Assembly (NCBI GenBank): GCA_030407315.1
Contig: JALQPE010002385.1
Coordinates: 42,499-106,498 of the forward strand
Reading direction: 5' to 3'
Origin: Asparagopsis taxiformis
Taxonomy: Eukaryota; Rhodophyta; Florideophyceae; Bonnemaisoniales; Bonnemaisoniaceae
Length of the DNA: 64,000 bases
Shown: positions 40,972 to 51,695 of the stretch, piece by piece
Position numbering within the stretch: position 1 is the first letter of the stretch
How the letters are laid out: each line of letters begins with the position of its first letter
Notes under the pieces: model-generated
What the model saw: only the letters and a program-made list of their open reading frames with translations
What the model was told of the DNA's origin: nothing
The model's database searches: none
Program-made: the position numbers and the translations under genes

Positions 40972-42740
40972 CTATCACTTAGATCTCCTTCCACGCATTG
41001 CACCCTCTTTGAAATAAACTCTCCTTGTTTGTATTCCCACATAGCGCTTCGTAGTGCAGGGCTCCTCCCGTCCGACACGCGCGCAGCCGTGAAACGCCAG
41101 AGTTCCTGCGGCTTTTGAGTGAGCGACAGCGCAACGCGGTCTCCGTCAAGTGCATGTATGAGCCGGTGTTTCCGCGATGGGGTGCGCGTGTCGTTGCTTG
41201 AAACCGTATTTGCCCGCTGCCCACGTCGGCGTTCGGAGGGCACGCGGTCGACGGCGTCTAGTCGTGCGCGCGGAGGGTGGTGTGCATACGTTGTGAAGCG
41301 GAAAGGGGTTGAGCGGGGGTAGAAGAAGGGAGTCTGGACGGGCAGCGCGTCGGTGGAGATTCGCCGTAGCGGGCTTGCTCCATCGGTTCGTCACGCGAAA
41401 TTCCTAACGTCGTCGGTTAATTCGCCGTGCGCATTCGTTGTTCGCTTCCGCTTCGTGTCGTCGATTCGTTCGCTTTGCGCATTCGTTGTTCGCGTTGCCG
41501 GTTCGTGTTGCCTACTATCTGCGTCCGCCCTTTGCTACCGCGTCTACTGTCCCCCAACTAGAGCGGACGGCCGAATGCTACCTAAGGGGCTCGGGTGGGG
41601 TCACATTTTTCCCTTTTAGGAGTGAGCCTCATTCTCCACGCTTAGGTTGAAGGGACGCCAAGCACGTGGGCACCACTATATTCTCAGTAGGGGGCTGCGT
41701 GCGTCCAGGGGTCTGCGTCCTACCACCAGCTTCGAGCGCCTCACTGGAGTTCGCGTATGTTGTCGTCCAGTCAGGTGGCGGCAGTAGGGGACAGCTCGTC
41801 ACGGCGCGGGGGTCGGCTTGGCGGCGGCGCAATTCGGGTGCCCCTTTCGTAGCAATTTTCCAATGGGACAATCCGAGTGGTACGGTTGAATTGCTAAATA
41901 GCCGGGCCAGCCCGCACGCCAGCGCCAGTGTCGCTCCCCTTTTTTCGCGCGAAAACCCATCGCAGGTTCCCACGCATGTCGCGGCTTCTGGAGTAGGTCG
42001 GGTGTTAGTTGAGATCTAACTCGCATCGATCCCAGAAGTACGCGTCCATTCGTGTTCGCGGCGACTCCAATGGGCACAGTGGCGCGGGGGTCGTGTGGCG
42101 GTAGGCGGTCGTTAAGCGTTACGTGGCGTAAACGGCGGATAGTTGCGTGGCGAACGAAGGGCGACCGAAACGCAAGCGGCGAATATTGCGTGGCGCCTAT
42201 TTAGCGAGATTGGCGCAACGTCCGTAACGGGCTTCCGCGCTTATCACATTTCTTAGCGGGCAGCGTCTTGAGTGTCAGCGAAGGGGCGCAGTATTTCCAC
42301 GGTAGTGGCGTCACGCGCAACGCGTGTCAACGCCGGACCGACCAGCGCCTGTGAGGGCCCCTTCGTGTGCTGCCAAGCGTCTAGATTCAGGCAGCTTAGT
42401 CCGGGGCGGCGTGCCTTCGTGCGGGTAGTCGACGCGGGTGGTAGCACGGCGGGCAAACGACGAATCGTGTCCAACCTGTCGGGCGCATGCGTATGCGGCT
42501 CGCGAGCGGCGTCGCTTCATTGCGTGCGACAGTAGTTCCAGGTCATTCAGCGGTAGAATGTCGATTGCGCAGAGCGTGGCGAAATTTCGTCGGACGTCGC
42601 GGCTTACCGTTTCTGTGCGGTGCCACGTTGTCGGCCGAACCGGTTCGAGAAGACTGGGCGACTCGGGCGGGCGAAGTTGTCGGTAATGGTGACGTGCTGG
42701 CACGTTTTGCCACTTACACGTTGGAGAACGCCGCGTGGGC
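40972..42740. other. Chromovirus non-coding stretch
   Basis: GC-rich region between the end of the chromodomain ORF and the antisense ORF, with only short ORFs and no recognisable domain. Unusually long for a 3' untranslated region of a gypsy element. Confidence 0.4.
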
Positions 42741-43599
42741 CTAGTCCGTCTCCTCCAAAAACCATGCAAGTGTCATCCTTGGCTCGCGTGCCGTTCTTGG
42801 CTCGGCGGTTTTGCGCGTCAGTTGCGTGGCGGGAGGTGGCGCATCCTCTTGTCCGCCAATCGCGAACTCGAGCGGCTGGGTGGCGTCGGACGCGGTTTTG
42901 TGACGCTTGTCGCTTTCGGAGTGAGATTCTTCAGCGGGGGGCCCCGGCGGTTGCGCGATGTAACGCGGCCGGTCTCGGTGTCGCGTTCGGCGGCGTTCGG
43001 AGCGGTTCGCTTTCGGTCCTTGCGAAAGCGCGACAAAAGGCGCGGGTAGTGAACCGACGGGTTCCCAGGTATCATCGCGCAGCGAATATCCTTTCCAATG
43101 CACTCGGAAAACGGACCCCCCGGCGTCGTCAATGCCTTCAGCTATGAGTCTGTCAATCATAAATTCGCGCGTTCCGTATCCCGACTCTGGGTTAACTTTG
43201 CGCGTGTCGTCGAAGTCGCGTTCGTTGCGTCGCGTCGTGCCGTTGGCGTCTTCCGCTTCGGTAGTATCTTCCTCGTTGCCTAGCGAGGTCGGCGCGGGCG
43301 CTGCGGTACGCGGTGCGAGACGGATGCGGTCGGAACTAACGAGTTCGGGCACGCCGTCTATAACGATTTCGTAGGTATTGCCGCGACAGCTTATCACGGG
43401 AAAGGGGCCGGAGACAGGGTAGTCCAGCTTCGACGCGCGCGCTTCCTCGTCTCGCTGTGCCTGAATCGTCGCTCCTGCGCGGGTGTCTAAGTATACTTGG
43501 TCACCAGCCTTAACGTTCTTGTTCACCGCGCGTACGCCGCGATCGAAGTCGCGTTTGTAACGCGCTTGCGCTTTCTTCAACGCGTTTGCTGCGCGCGCG
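42741..43599 (-). pseudogene. Integrase C-terminus with chromodomain
   Basis: The minus-strand frame continues the integrase after the MITE. LKKAQARYKRDFDRGVRAV leads into a basic SH3-like fold with AGDQVYLDT and GPFPVISCRGNTYEIVIDG. A Glu/Arg-rich linker follows, then a chromodomain (about 43,100-43,180): REFMIDRLIAEG, FRVHWKGYSLRDDTWEPV. The aromatic cage position after HWKGY is kept as W in DDTWEP. Chromodomains of this class steer integration to chromatin marked on histone H3. The segment is cut off from the catalytic integrase only by the 260-bp MITE. Confidence 0.85.
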
Positions 43600-43601
43600 T
43601 A

Positions 43602-43861
43602 CCCAGTAAGCCTTAAAGATGTACCAAAGATGGCCGAATGATGAACCTATGACATGCATGGTGTTCCTCTGATGTACGGATAAGGAACATTTGCTCTTCA
43701 GCTGATGGCCGCATAGCGATACACCAATGATGGACGGGAGATGTCCATACGCTCATCTCCCGGACATCAGCGAAGTATCCCTTGCGTACAGTAGAGATAT
43801 CACGTACATCATTGGTTCATCTAAAGCATATCAGGGGTACATATTCCTTTTCTTATAGGGG
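43602..43861. mobile_element. 260-bp MITE in the integrase gene
   Basis: The insertion is flanked by TA duplications (43,600-43,601 and 43,862-43,863), with similar ends CCCAGTAAG and, reversed, CCCCTATAAG. It is AT-rich relative to its host and contains a 9-bp perfect hairpin CGGGAGATG...CATCTCCCG near 43,737-43,765. Removing it with one TA joins the integrase and chromodomain frames without a stop. A mariner/Stowaway-type TA target is suggested; no coding capacity. Confidence 0.8.
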
Positions 43862-45099
43862 TAGGCGTCCGATAACCGCGCTAGGAATTCCATACGAAGG
43901 AACGGCGTGCTGCGAATCGTGTCCACTTGTTCCGTTCCTAGTGATATGGGGTAGCGCGTGAGCGTAAGTTCGAACGGCGACGTATTCGTCGAGCGGTGTA
44001 TCGCGCGGTTATACGCGTACGCAAGCGCGTCTAAATGCTCGTCCCAATCCCTGCGCTCTTCATCTACATAATGGCGCAGCGTCGCGACGATGGTGCGGTT
44101 CATGCGCTCGACTTGTCCGTTCGATTGCGGGTGGTACGTCGTTGTGAATATGTTCCGCGTACCCATCAGCGCCCAAGTCTCCTGAAACAGCTTCGAGCGG
44201 AATTGCGGCCCGGTGTCCGAGAGTAGCGTGCGCGGCGGTCCGTAAACGAAAACCCAGTCTCGACAAAACGCTTTCGCAACGGCGAGCGCCGATACGCGTC
44301 CGAGCGCGATGAGTCGGCAAAGCTTGCTGTAGCAGTCGGCGATTACGAGTACGAAGCGGCTTTGGCGCGGAGTCTCGGGCAGCGGTCCCAAAATATCGAT
44401 AGAGATGTCTTCCAGCGGGCGCGTTGCGGGAAATAGCTTCAGGGCGTTCGTGTGGCGATATTGCGTAACGCGGTTACGTGCGCACGCATCGCACTGTCTC
44501 ACCGTAGTGTAGACGTCTACGCTCATCATCGGCCAATAGTACGCGCGTCGGATTGCGTCATACATGCGTCGCGCGCCCGGGTGTCCTGCAGTTACCGCGT
44601 AATGGTTAGCTCGCAAAATGCGCCCCTTAATCGCTTCGGGAACGACTATCTGCGTGGCGTCGTCGAGCGGCGCGGTCCTCATAAGTATCCCATCGGGGGA
44701 CAGGTGAAAGCGCGACTGCGGCGCGGTTTCGACATCGCGTTTCGCGTTTTGGCAGAATTCGTCCGTCGCTTGCTCGCGAATCCACTCGTCAGTGGACACG
44801 GGCGGTTCGATGCACGACCGAGTTGCCAGTAGGCAGTCCAAACTCGGGTAGTATTCTGCGTAGTCACATATTAGCGCGGCATCGGTTCGAGCGTAAGCGT
44901 CCGCGTGCGGTTCGACGATGTTCGCGGCGTCGAAGCAGGGTGTAGTATACGTGGCAATTCCGAAATTGCAAATATTTACGTTTTCCGCGGAATTCGAATT
45001 TCGGCGGACACGACCGGCGACAGCAATGCACGAACATTGCTGGCGCATGCGCGCGCGCAACCGGCACACGTGTGCAACGAACGTACTGGCAACGGCCAA
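43862..45099 (-). pseudogene. Chromovirus integrase (N-terminal and catalytic)
   Basis: Frame of about 410 codons. The zinc-binding HHCC region is HYAVTAGHPGARRMYDAI with QCDACARN. The catalytic core has DILGPLPETPRQSRFVLVI, then LLSDTGPQFRSKLF and YHPQSNGQVERMNRTI, giving the D, D and E. The N-terminal ~90 codons are not clearly family-like, and the ORF is in a different frame from RT/RNase H, about 490 bp away. The 3' end runs into the MITE. Confidence 0.82.
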
Positions 45100-45590
45100 C
45101 GGACCAACGGGTCCCTACGTGTGACCCACAAGGTCCTTTCCCATTCGGGGACGTTACGAGTAGTGTTTACACTGTAAAGCGATGCCATCGTGGCTACATA
45201 GGTATTGGCATCGTGCCGGGAGGGAAAGGGGACAATTCATCGAACGAGCAACGGCTCTAGTCTACGACTGATTTCTACGTTTACGTTTACGTTTTGCCTA
45301 ACGAGGCTTCGTCTCCGTCGAGCTGCGTACTCCCTACCCATCGCCGCACGTAAGGCTGATTTCGTGTAGTGCCTCCGGGCTTGGTTGAGAGCGCCTCCGG
45401 TGACGTGCCACCTCGTTTATTGAACGTAATTTTCGCGTGGATTGTTGCGTCGTGACGATCGTGTCTACTCGCTAACATATCTCTACCTTTCTACCTACCA
45501 ATACAGTCAAACACCAGCGGGTGGACTGCTCGTTTCGTTTCGTAAGGACAGCGTGTCCACTGGCTCGTACCAGCTACTACGTCTAACGAA
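45100..45590. other. Gap between RNase H and integrase frames
   Basis: 490 bp with stops in all minus-strand frames, where a continuous pol would be expected. It contains ACGTTTACGTTTACGTTTT near 45,275-45,295. It may be an insertion or a decayed linker; I could not find clear ends. Confidence 0.4.
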
Positions 45591-48047
45591 CTATCGTTCC
45601 ACACAGGGTATCTCGTCCGGTATTTCCGTCTCGTCGCTGCTTCGCGTGGCCATTCGCGAGAGCGCGTCGGCGATAAAATGGCGTTTACCCTTTTTATATT
45701 CGACGTCGAACTCGAACTCGGCGAGTTGCAGCCGCCAGCGCGTGAGTCGTCCTTCCGCAGAGGTCATGTTTAGAATCCAGCGCAGCGAATTGTGGTCCGT
45801 GCGAACCGTGAACTTCCGTCCTTCTAGGTACGCGCGTAGTAGCAACACTGCCCATACCACCGCGAGGCATTCGCGTTCCGTCTTCGAATAATTTCGCTCC
45901 GCGTCGTTAAGCGTGCGCGACCAGTATCCGACTGGATGTAATATGTCGTCGTCTGAGTCTAGCTGTAGTAACGCGCATCCGACTTGGCCTTGCGACGCGT
46001 CGGTGTCGAGCACATACGGGTGCCCTTCGCGCGGTAGACGAAGGATAGGTGGGGATAGCATCGCTTGTCGCAATGATTCGAACGCGCGCGTTTGCTCCGG
46101 CGTCGGCGCGGGTAGGCTATCTCCTTGGTCCTTCTTCAGCAGCTGCGTAAGCGGCGCTGCTACGAACGCGAATTTTTCAACGAATCGGCGGTATACGTTG
46201 CAAGTTCCCAGAAAGCTGCGTAGTTGCGTTTTCGTTGCCGGGTACGTCGCATCGCGCAGCGCGTCGCACTTCGTCGTCGGCACGGATAGCTTCCCAGGCG
46301 AAATAGTATGTCCCAGATAGTCCACCGAGCGCTTGAAGAACTCGGTCTTCGCGAATTTAAGAGAAACGCCAGCGCGTCCGAGGATTCCCAGTATCTCGTC
46401 GACGTGATGCACGTGCGCATTTACGTCGGCGGAGAATATAATTACGTCATCCAGGTAGACCAGGCAATGCTGCCATTTCACGTTTGCGAGCAAAATATCG
46501 AGCGCGCGCTGAAACGTGGCGGGCGCGTTCGATAGTCCAAAGGGCATACGGCGGAAGCGGTAAGTACCAACATGCGACGTAAACGTAGTCTTATCGCGGT
46601 CGGCGTGCGCTTCTGGGATCTGCCAGTACCCCGAATTGCAGTCCAGCGTAGTGAAAACCGTTGCGTCGCCGAGCGAGTCGACGCAATCGTCCATGCGCGG
46701 AATCGGATACGCGTCCTTAACGGTGGCGGCGTTTAAGCGGCGGTAGTCGATGCAGAAGCGGGAAGTCCCGTCCTTCTTGGGTACGACTACGACCGGGCTC
46801 GCCCATTCCGACGTAGCGGGTTCGATCACTCCAGCGCGGAGCATTTTCTCCACTTGCGTACGGATAATTTCGCGCGACGCGTGTCCGGCGCGATACGGCG
46901 GTTGGTTCACGGGGGTCGCCCCCGGAACCAGTTCGATGCGGTGTTCCGTGGCGTGGATGGCTCCAAGCCTGCCATTCCACATTCGTTCGTGCTTTCGTAA
47001 CATCTCGATAATTTCCGCGTGTAGGTCGTCGTCTACTCGCTCGTCGCGCAGCGTCGTGCGTAAGAGATCTTCCCAATGCGGCGGCGCGTTCGCAATCCCG
47101 TCGGTTTCGCGCAGGTCCGGCGGCGTCGTCGCGTGGCGTCGCGTGGCGTCGCGTGGCGTCGCGTGGCGTCGCGTGGCGTCGCGTGGCGTCGCGTGGCGTC
47201 GCGTGGCGTCGCGTGGCGTCGCGTGGCGTCGCGTGGCGTCGCGTGGCGTCGCGTGGCGTCGCGTCGCGTCGTCGGGCGGTCGGTCTTGCGGAGTCGGCGC
47301 CTCTTGCGCCACTTGTAGGCAACCTACGGGGGTGGGCACTGCGGCGGCCACCTTCATGCCTTTGGGCAAGAACTGTAGGCGGGTGCCGGCGTTGTGCACA
47401 CGCACGCTGAAGGGCACGTTCCTTTTAACCTGCGTTTCACCGTTGGCTAGACGCAGCAACTTCTGTCCGTAGAGGTTGGTCGCGGGTACCGTAATGTAGC
47501 GTCCGTCAACGCCCGTGGTGACTTTGATAGCTCGCGTCGCGTGCGGCGGAATCGACGTGCGGCGCGCAACGCGGATAGGCGCGAAAGTTGTTGGTCGGGT
47601 AGTCTTGGGGGTCGGTGCGCGGCGCGGTTTCGTCGGCGTGCGCGGGAGCATCGGAACGTGGTCTCCATAGCGGGTTCGCAACGCGCGCTTCGGCCCAGTA
47701 TAGATCATCCGAACCACACGGTCGATGAAGTCTGCTCCCAAAATGCAAGGGACGGATAAGCGCGGCATCACCAGGAAAGTTTGAAGGTGCGCGCGGGCAC
47801 CTAGAAGAACGCTAAGTCGCAGCGACGCGTTAGGCGCGAGACGTCGTCCGTTCGCGTCGATAATCGCGCAGCGCAGCGTCGGCGGCGTAGCGTGGCGTTT
47901 CCAGTCGGCGCCTAGTACGTTCTCGCGAATGAGGCTCGGGCCCGCGCCGGTATCAAGCACAGCGGTCACCGCGGTGGCCGTACGTAGATTATATCCGACG
48001 CGTACCTCGAGTTTGTAGTTCGCGGTAGGGGCCTGGAACAGGACCAC
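45591..48047 (-). CDS. Chromovirus protease, reverse transcriptase and RNase H
   Basis: 818 codons without interruption. The protease site is VTAVLDTGAGPSLI near the start. A Pro/Arg-rich linker contains a run of DATRRHATPR units encoded by a 10-bp tandem array. The RT domain has YPIPRMDDCVDSLGDATVFT, LDCNSGYWQIPE, MPFGLSNAPATFQRALD and the YLDDVII active site. RNase H has YVLDTDASQGQVGCAL, TERECLAVVWA and RTDHNSLRW. All catalytic residues are present, so the enzyme part may still be functional although the rest of the element is broken. The ORF ends after ADALSRM, at the usual end of RNase H. Confidence 0.9.
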   Translation of the reverse strand: MVLFQAPTANYKLEVRVGYNLRTATAVTAVLDTGAGPSLIRENVLGADWKRHATPPTLRCAIIDANGRRLAPNASLRLSVLLGARAHLQTFLVMPRLSVPCILGADFIDRVVRMIYTGPKRALRTRYGDHVPMLPRTPTKPRRAPTPKTTRPTTFAPIRVARRTSIPPHATRAIKVTTGVDGRYITVPATNLYGQKLLRLANGETQVKRNVPFSVRVHNAGTRLQFLPKGMKVAAAVPTPVGCLQVAQEAPTPQDRPPDDATRRHATPRDATRRHATPRDATRRHATPRDATRRHATPRDATRRHATTPPDLRETDGIANAPPHWEDLLRTTLRDERVDDDLHAEIIEMLRKHERMWNGRLGAIHATEHRIELVPGATPVNQPPYRAGHASREIIRTQVEKMLRAGVIEPATSEWASPVVVVPKKDGTSRFCIDYRRLNAATVKDAYPIPRMDDCVDSLGDATVFTTLDCNSGYWQIPEAHADRDKTTFTSHVGTYRFRRMPFGLSNAPATFQRALDILLANVKWQHCLVYLDDVIIFSADVNAHVHHVDEILGILGRAGVSLKFAKTEFFKRSVDYLGHTISPGKLSVPTTKCDALRDATYPATKTQLRSFLGTCNVYRRFVEKFAFVAAPLTQLLKKDQGDSLPAPTPEQTRAFESLRQAMLSPPILRLPREGHPYVLDTDASQGQVGCALLQLDSDDDILHPVGYWSRTLNDAERNYSKTERECLAVVWAVLLLRAYLEGRKFTVRTDHNSLRWILNMTSAEGRLTRWRLQLAEFEFDVEYKKGKRHFIADALSRMATRSSDETEIPDEIPCVER
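47131..47260. repeat. 10-bp tandem array (13 units) inside pol
   Basis: Thirteen identical copies of GCGTGGCGTC followed by one variant unit (GCGTCGCGTC). On the coding strand three units encode the 10-residue DATRRHATPR. Because 10 is not a multiple of 3, any copy-number change other than by three shifts the frame of RT. Confidence 0.93.
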
Positions 48048-48358
48048 TGTTTCGGGTGGTAACGGAGGTGGTCTTTCGCGCGGCGGTTACGTCATCGCGC
48101 GTCGCGTGTCCGTTGAGTGGAGAGGAGTCGGCCCACCCGCTACGACTCCTCGTAGGCGTTTCCCGGGTCTTCTGCGAAGCGAACCGAGTCGGGCGTGAGC
48201 TGCTCGCCGTCATGCGCGTCGTCTTCGCGCGTGCGTTCGCTTTCGCGCTCGCGTGCGTCATCGTCCGCGGAAACTTCGAAAACCTGAACGTTGCGCTGCA
48301 AGTTCAGTTCTTCGGGCGTTAGGCGCGCGTGGCTATGCATCTCGCGAATCGCGGCCTG

Positions 48359-49884
48359 TTATTCGGACGAGAGCAGCGGGCAATTCACCATGGGGTGCCC
48401 GAACTTTCGGCATATCAGACAGCGGAACGCTGCCGTGCGAGACGTGTCGGCCGGTGCCGTCTGTCTCACGATAGGCGGTGGGTAAGTTGCGCGCGGTATG
48501 TGCGCCGTGTACGGTCCCGCGCGTTCGCGTTCTCGGTCGTCGTTATGCGCAAAGCGGCGCGAGCGGTCCGCGGGCGAGGCTTCGCGAGAGCGTGGCGTGC
48601 GATAATTCGACGAAGGGGTGCCAAGCGAGATTGGACTTCGCATGGGGCTCGGGGTCGAGAACTTCCGTTCGCGCGGAGCGTGCGGCGTCGCGACGGAGGT
48701 TGAGACGTTTGGCGATGAGAAGCCTGATGGCGGGGTGTGCCCCACGGTCAGTGCTTGCAGCGTCGGTGTCTCGTCCTCTTCCACGGAGAGCGCAGGAGTT
48801 CGCCGTAATAGCGGTCGCGCGCTCGTCGTCGGCGTCATCGCTCGGTGCGTGTCCCCGTGGCTTTGCGCCATAGAGACCAGCTCTCGAAAGGTGTATCGGC
48901 GCGGGTCGCGAGACAGCGCGTCCCGCACGAGGTGTTGCGCATAGGGTCGTAGACCATCGACGAAAATAGAAACAAGCGTTCGCTAGCTAAACGCATCGCC
49001 GCAGCGCAGCGCGCGGCGTCGTAGTCTCGTAGCGAATTGCGTTTCGGTTTCCTTCGGGTCTTGCGTTTGTTGCGCCACGTCACGATACGCTTGCGCGACG
49101 TCGCCTTCGCGCGCATAGGTTAGCAGGAGCCACTGAACGGCTTCCGCGTAGCACGTAATCGAGTCGACGCCCGCGCGAGCTCCTCGGAACGTTCGTCCCA
49201 CGTACGTTTGGAACGTGTCCCCGCCTCGTCGGCCAAGAAATACTTGAGAATCGGCGACGCTGCGCCTTCGGATACGCCGGTGTCGTCGCATGCGCTCTTG
49301 AAATACTTCAGGAACGATAGCACTGCGATTCCGTCAGCGCCCGTGAAATTCTCTCCTTGCATCGAATGGCGCACCATTTTCGCGGTGTTAGCCAATTCGC
49401 TCGCAATTGTTCGGTTAAACGCGCGGTCCGTATTACGCAAGCGATACGTGCGATACGAAAGCGCGCGTGTGAACAGCTCGTTCAACGGCTGGATCTCTAC
49501 CAGCCCGGGATGCGCGGGTCCATTGTCGCTATCTGAATGCGGGTGGTCGTCGAATGACAGGTCCTGGCGCGCCAGTTCCAGCCATCCTTCGGGGTCCGCG
49601 TCGCGCGCGTAGTTCGTAGGGGTCGCGCGCGCTGCGGTTCGCGTTCGGTTTTCGCGCGCAGCGACATTCGCGCGGTCAATATTGTGCTCCTCGCGGGAGT
49701 CCATCGTAGTGACGATTAGGTTGTGGACTTGCGCCCTCATCTGAGCCGTCAATCCACGCGACTGGCCCTTGATAGCGCGGTCCACCGCAGCTCGTACTTC
49801 AGCTTGGAGCATGCATTGGAACGTAGGGTCGTCCACTACTTGTCGAACCAAGCTCGGAAGCGTTGCGGACGGCGTAGCGTGCAC
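48359..49884 (-). pseudogene. Chromovirus gag, broken
   Basis: Begins MHATPSATLPSLVRQ at 49,884. The capsid-like helical part runs to about 49,170, then shifts frame; a second frame (49,291-48,983) continues it (VQWLLLTYAREGDVAQAYRD, ETETQFATRLRRRALRCGDAF). A stop at 48,983 precedes the last part, which holds a Ser/Arg/Pro-rich region and a zinc knuckle CLICRKFGHPMVNC at about 48,385-48,425. At least one frameshift and one nonsense codon make it non-functional. Confidence 0.75.
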
Positions 49885-50669
49885 GTCGGAAACGCGGAAC
49901 TCGGCCTCGCGCTTCGTTGCGGCGCCATCGTCGGACGTTTGCGCGTCGTCGTCGATGCTCGCGAGCGCTTGCGTCGGTAACGGCGGCCACGGGGAAGCGG
50001 TAGGGTCAGGGATATGTGAAGCGAACAGCGCGTCGACTGCGTGCGTTTGCGACGCGACTGGCGCGGTTCGGTCGGCGCGTTCGATCGCTCGGGCGTGGAT
50101 GGATCCATCGGCGCGGTTGCGTTCGATCGTCGCCTAGGGAAAAGGGAAAAAGGGATGATGGGGAAGGAGAAAGGGGAATTCGGCGCGCGTCAAAATCTCG
50201 CGTCGGCGCGTCGAAAAATTGGCAAGTAAAAAGGGAAGCGCTTCCCGAAAATTGTCTGCGTATCGGGCGCGCGTAGTAAGGGTGAGGGGGACGAGTTCGC
50301 TCGCAGGAGGGCTTCTTCCTCGCTCGGAACGCGCGAAGACGGGTCTCGATCGTCCGCGAACCCAATATTTTCGGCACCGCCGAACCCGCGTTAGGGTTGC
50401 GAACTAGCGCGCGCACGTGCTGCGTCTTCGATCGCGTCGTTCCGCGCTGCGAACCGTCGTAGTAGAGATAGGGTAGTTATACAAACCAGAGAGGCTATAG
50501 CACCGCTTCCGGGATAGCGATACGCGCGCACGCGTCAATCTCCCTCGCTGTCGCGCACGACGAACGGATAAAGGGGAAATTAGAGTAAGCAATACGTTTT
50601 GGCGTCCCGTTTTTCCCCAAGCGGAGTTTCTGTGCTTCGCTGAGTTCGCACGTCGGTTCGCGCAATTCT
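49885..50669. other. Chromovirus 5' leader
   Basis: GC-rich sequence between gag and the primer-binding site. Minus-strand ORFs of up to 136 codons occur (for example 50,416-50,006) but resemble no protein. No other feature seen. Confidence 0.35.
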
Positions 50670-50683
50670 AGGTCGAGAGACCA
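50670..50683 (-). other. Primer-binding site of the chromovirus
   Basis: On the minus strand TGGTCTCTCGACCT lies two bases after the LTR end CCTACA. TGG is the complement of the tRNA CCA end. Nearly the same sequence follows the LTR of the right-edge element at 63,460-63,477. The tRNA species was not identified. Confidence 0.6.
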
Positions 50684-50685
50684 GT

Positions 50686-50788
50686 TGTAGGACCAGCCGG
50701 GGTGGCGATCGCTAAGGGAGTTCTAGAATTGTAACCGTGTCAGGGCGAGGTGAACCGTAACGCCCTGGTTGAACTTGCGTTTCGCGCA
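50686..50788 (-). repeat. Chromovirus 5' LTR remnant (103 bp)
   Basis: Same as 37,161-37,262 except for about four substitutions. Similarity stops abruptly at TTCGCGC, after which CACTACGGTG begins. Confidence 0.85.
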
Positions 50789-50807
50789 CACTACGGTGTT
50801 GAGAATG

Positions 50808-51165
50808 AAAAAAGACAGTAAATTTACTGTCTGAGACAGTAAAAATTACTGTCTGGCCAAGACAGTGCGCGGAGACAGTAAAATTTACTGTCTGGAAATT
50901 TCAGAATACTGCTGCAGCAGTAAACTGGCACGAAATCTGGACAGTACCAAAAACAGTAAAATTTACTGTCCAGAACAGTAAATTTTACTGTCCGGAAGTG
51001 TTGCCGCCAGACAGTATGTGCAGACAGTACATTTTACTGTCTGAGACAATACATTGTACTGTATTACTGCACTGTCTGGGGAAATCTGTAGACAGTAGTG
51101 TAGATAGCAAATTGTATTGTCTGCGGGTAGTACCGTGCATTGTTTGACAACACTGTCTGGTGGAG
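50808..51165. repeat. Iterated CAGTAAA/TTTACTG palindromes
   Basis: At least six imperfect palindromes of about 18 bp of the form GACAGTAAA-TTTACTGTC, interspersed with half-sites GACAGT and ACTGTC. They diverge towards the right. They could be binding sites for an element-encoded DNA-binding protein, or form hairpins. Confidence 0.8.
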
Positions 51166-51695
51166 TGGACTTAGAGGAAATATGGAGCATAGTGTTGGTG
51201 TGAAGGTAAATATTGGAATGGTGTGTGGTATACGACTATAGTAATTGTGATGGTGCTTTACAGATAGTTGGGTGCGGGGAAGCTAGATGCTGAATAGGAA
51301 GTTGTAGAAAGGAAGATTGGGAGAACAGAACATATCTGGTTTGTCTCACCGTAAGGAGAGAATGTTACAGAGTAGCTATAATATGATGAGTTTAGCATTT
51401 CAAATTATACCTATCTATCTTTGCATTGAAAGTGTCTAGTAGGAGACGTCAGTCTGGTAGCGAGGTGTGGTATGCACAGGACGTGGGTGGTGGCAAAGGA
51501 AAGAATACGCACCATCCACCACTAAATTATGAAAAATAACCGTTACGGAGCACTGAGAAGCATTATTATTATGTAGAGTAGACCAGGATGGATGCATCCA
51601 CTGAAATGATATTTGCTACAACACTGCTGTACTAAGCGTGACATCCTTCCTTCAAAGCAATTCTCCTTTTAGCAAACTCCAATTGCAAGGTCAAG
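51166..51695. other. Upstream region of the coiled-coil gene
   Basis: AT-rich, no ORF of note. The ATG at 51,696 lies in TCAAGATGAA. No clear TATA box. Confidence 0.3.

Larger units (their letters stand above)
37161..50788 (-). mobile_element. Ty3/gypsy chromovirus (minus strand), truncated 5' LTR
   Basis: Element of about 13.6 kb read on the minus strand: primer-binding site, gag, protease-RT-RNase H, integrase, chromodomain, a long non-coding stretch, an antisense ORF, polypurine tract and 3' LTR. The 3' LTR is complete (about 790 bp at 37,161-37,952). Only the last 103 bp of the 5' LTR remain (50,686-50,788) before foreign sequence begins. These 103 bp differ from the other LTR at about 4 positions, so this element is older than the copia copy. 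The left end sits inside the Harbinger Myb-like gene. Confidence 0.88.

Noticed and set aside
47131..47270. CRISPR-like array
   Set aside because: Units are contiguous 10-bp tandem copies without spacers, in a eukaryotic retroelement.
47076..47410. Repetitive Arg/Ala/Val/Ser ORFs on the plus strand across the 10-bp array
   Set aside because: They are by-products of the tandem array, whose real coding frame is the minus-strand pol.
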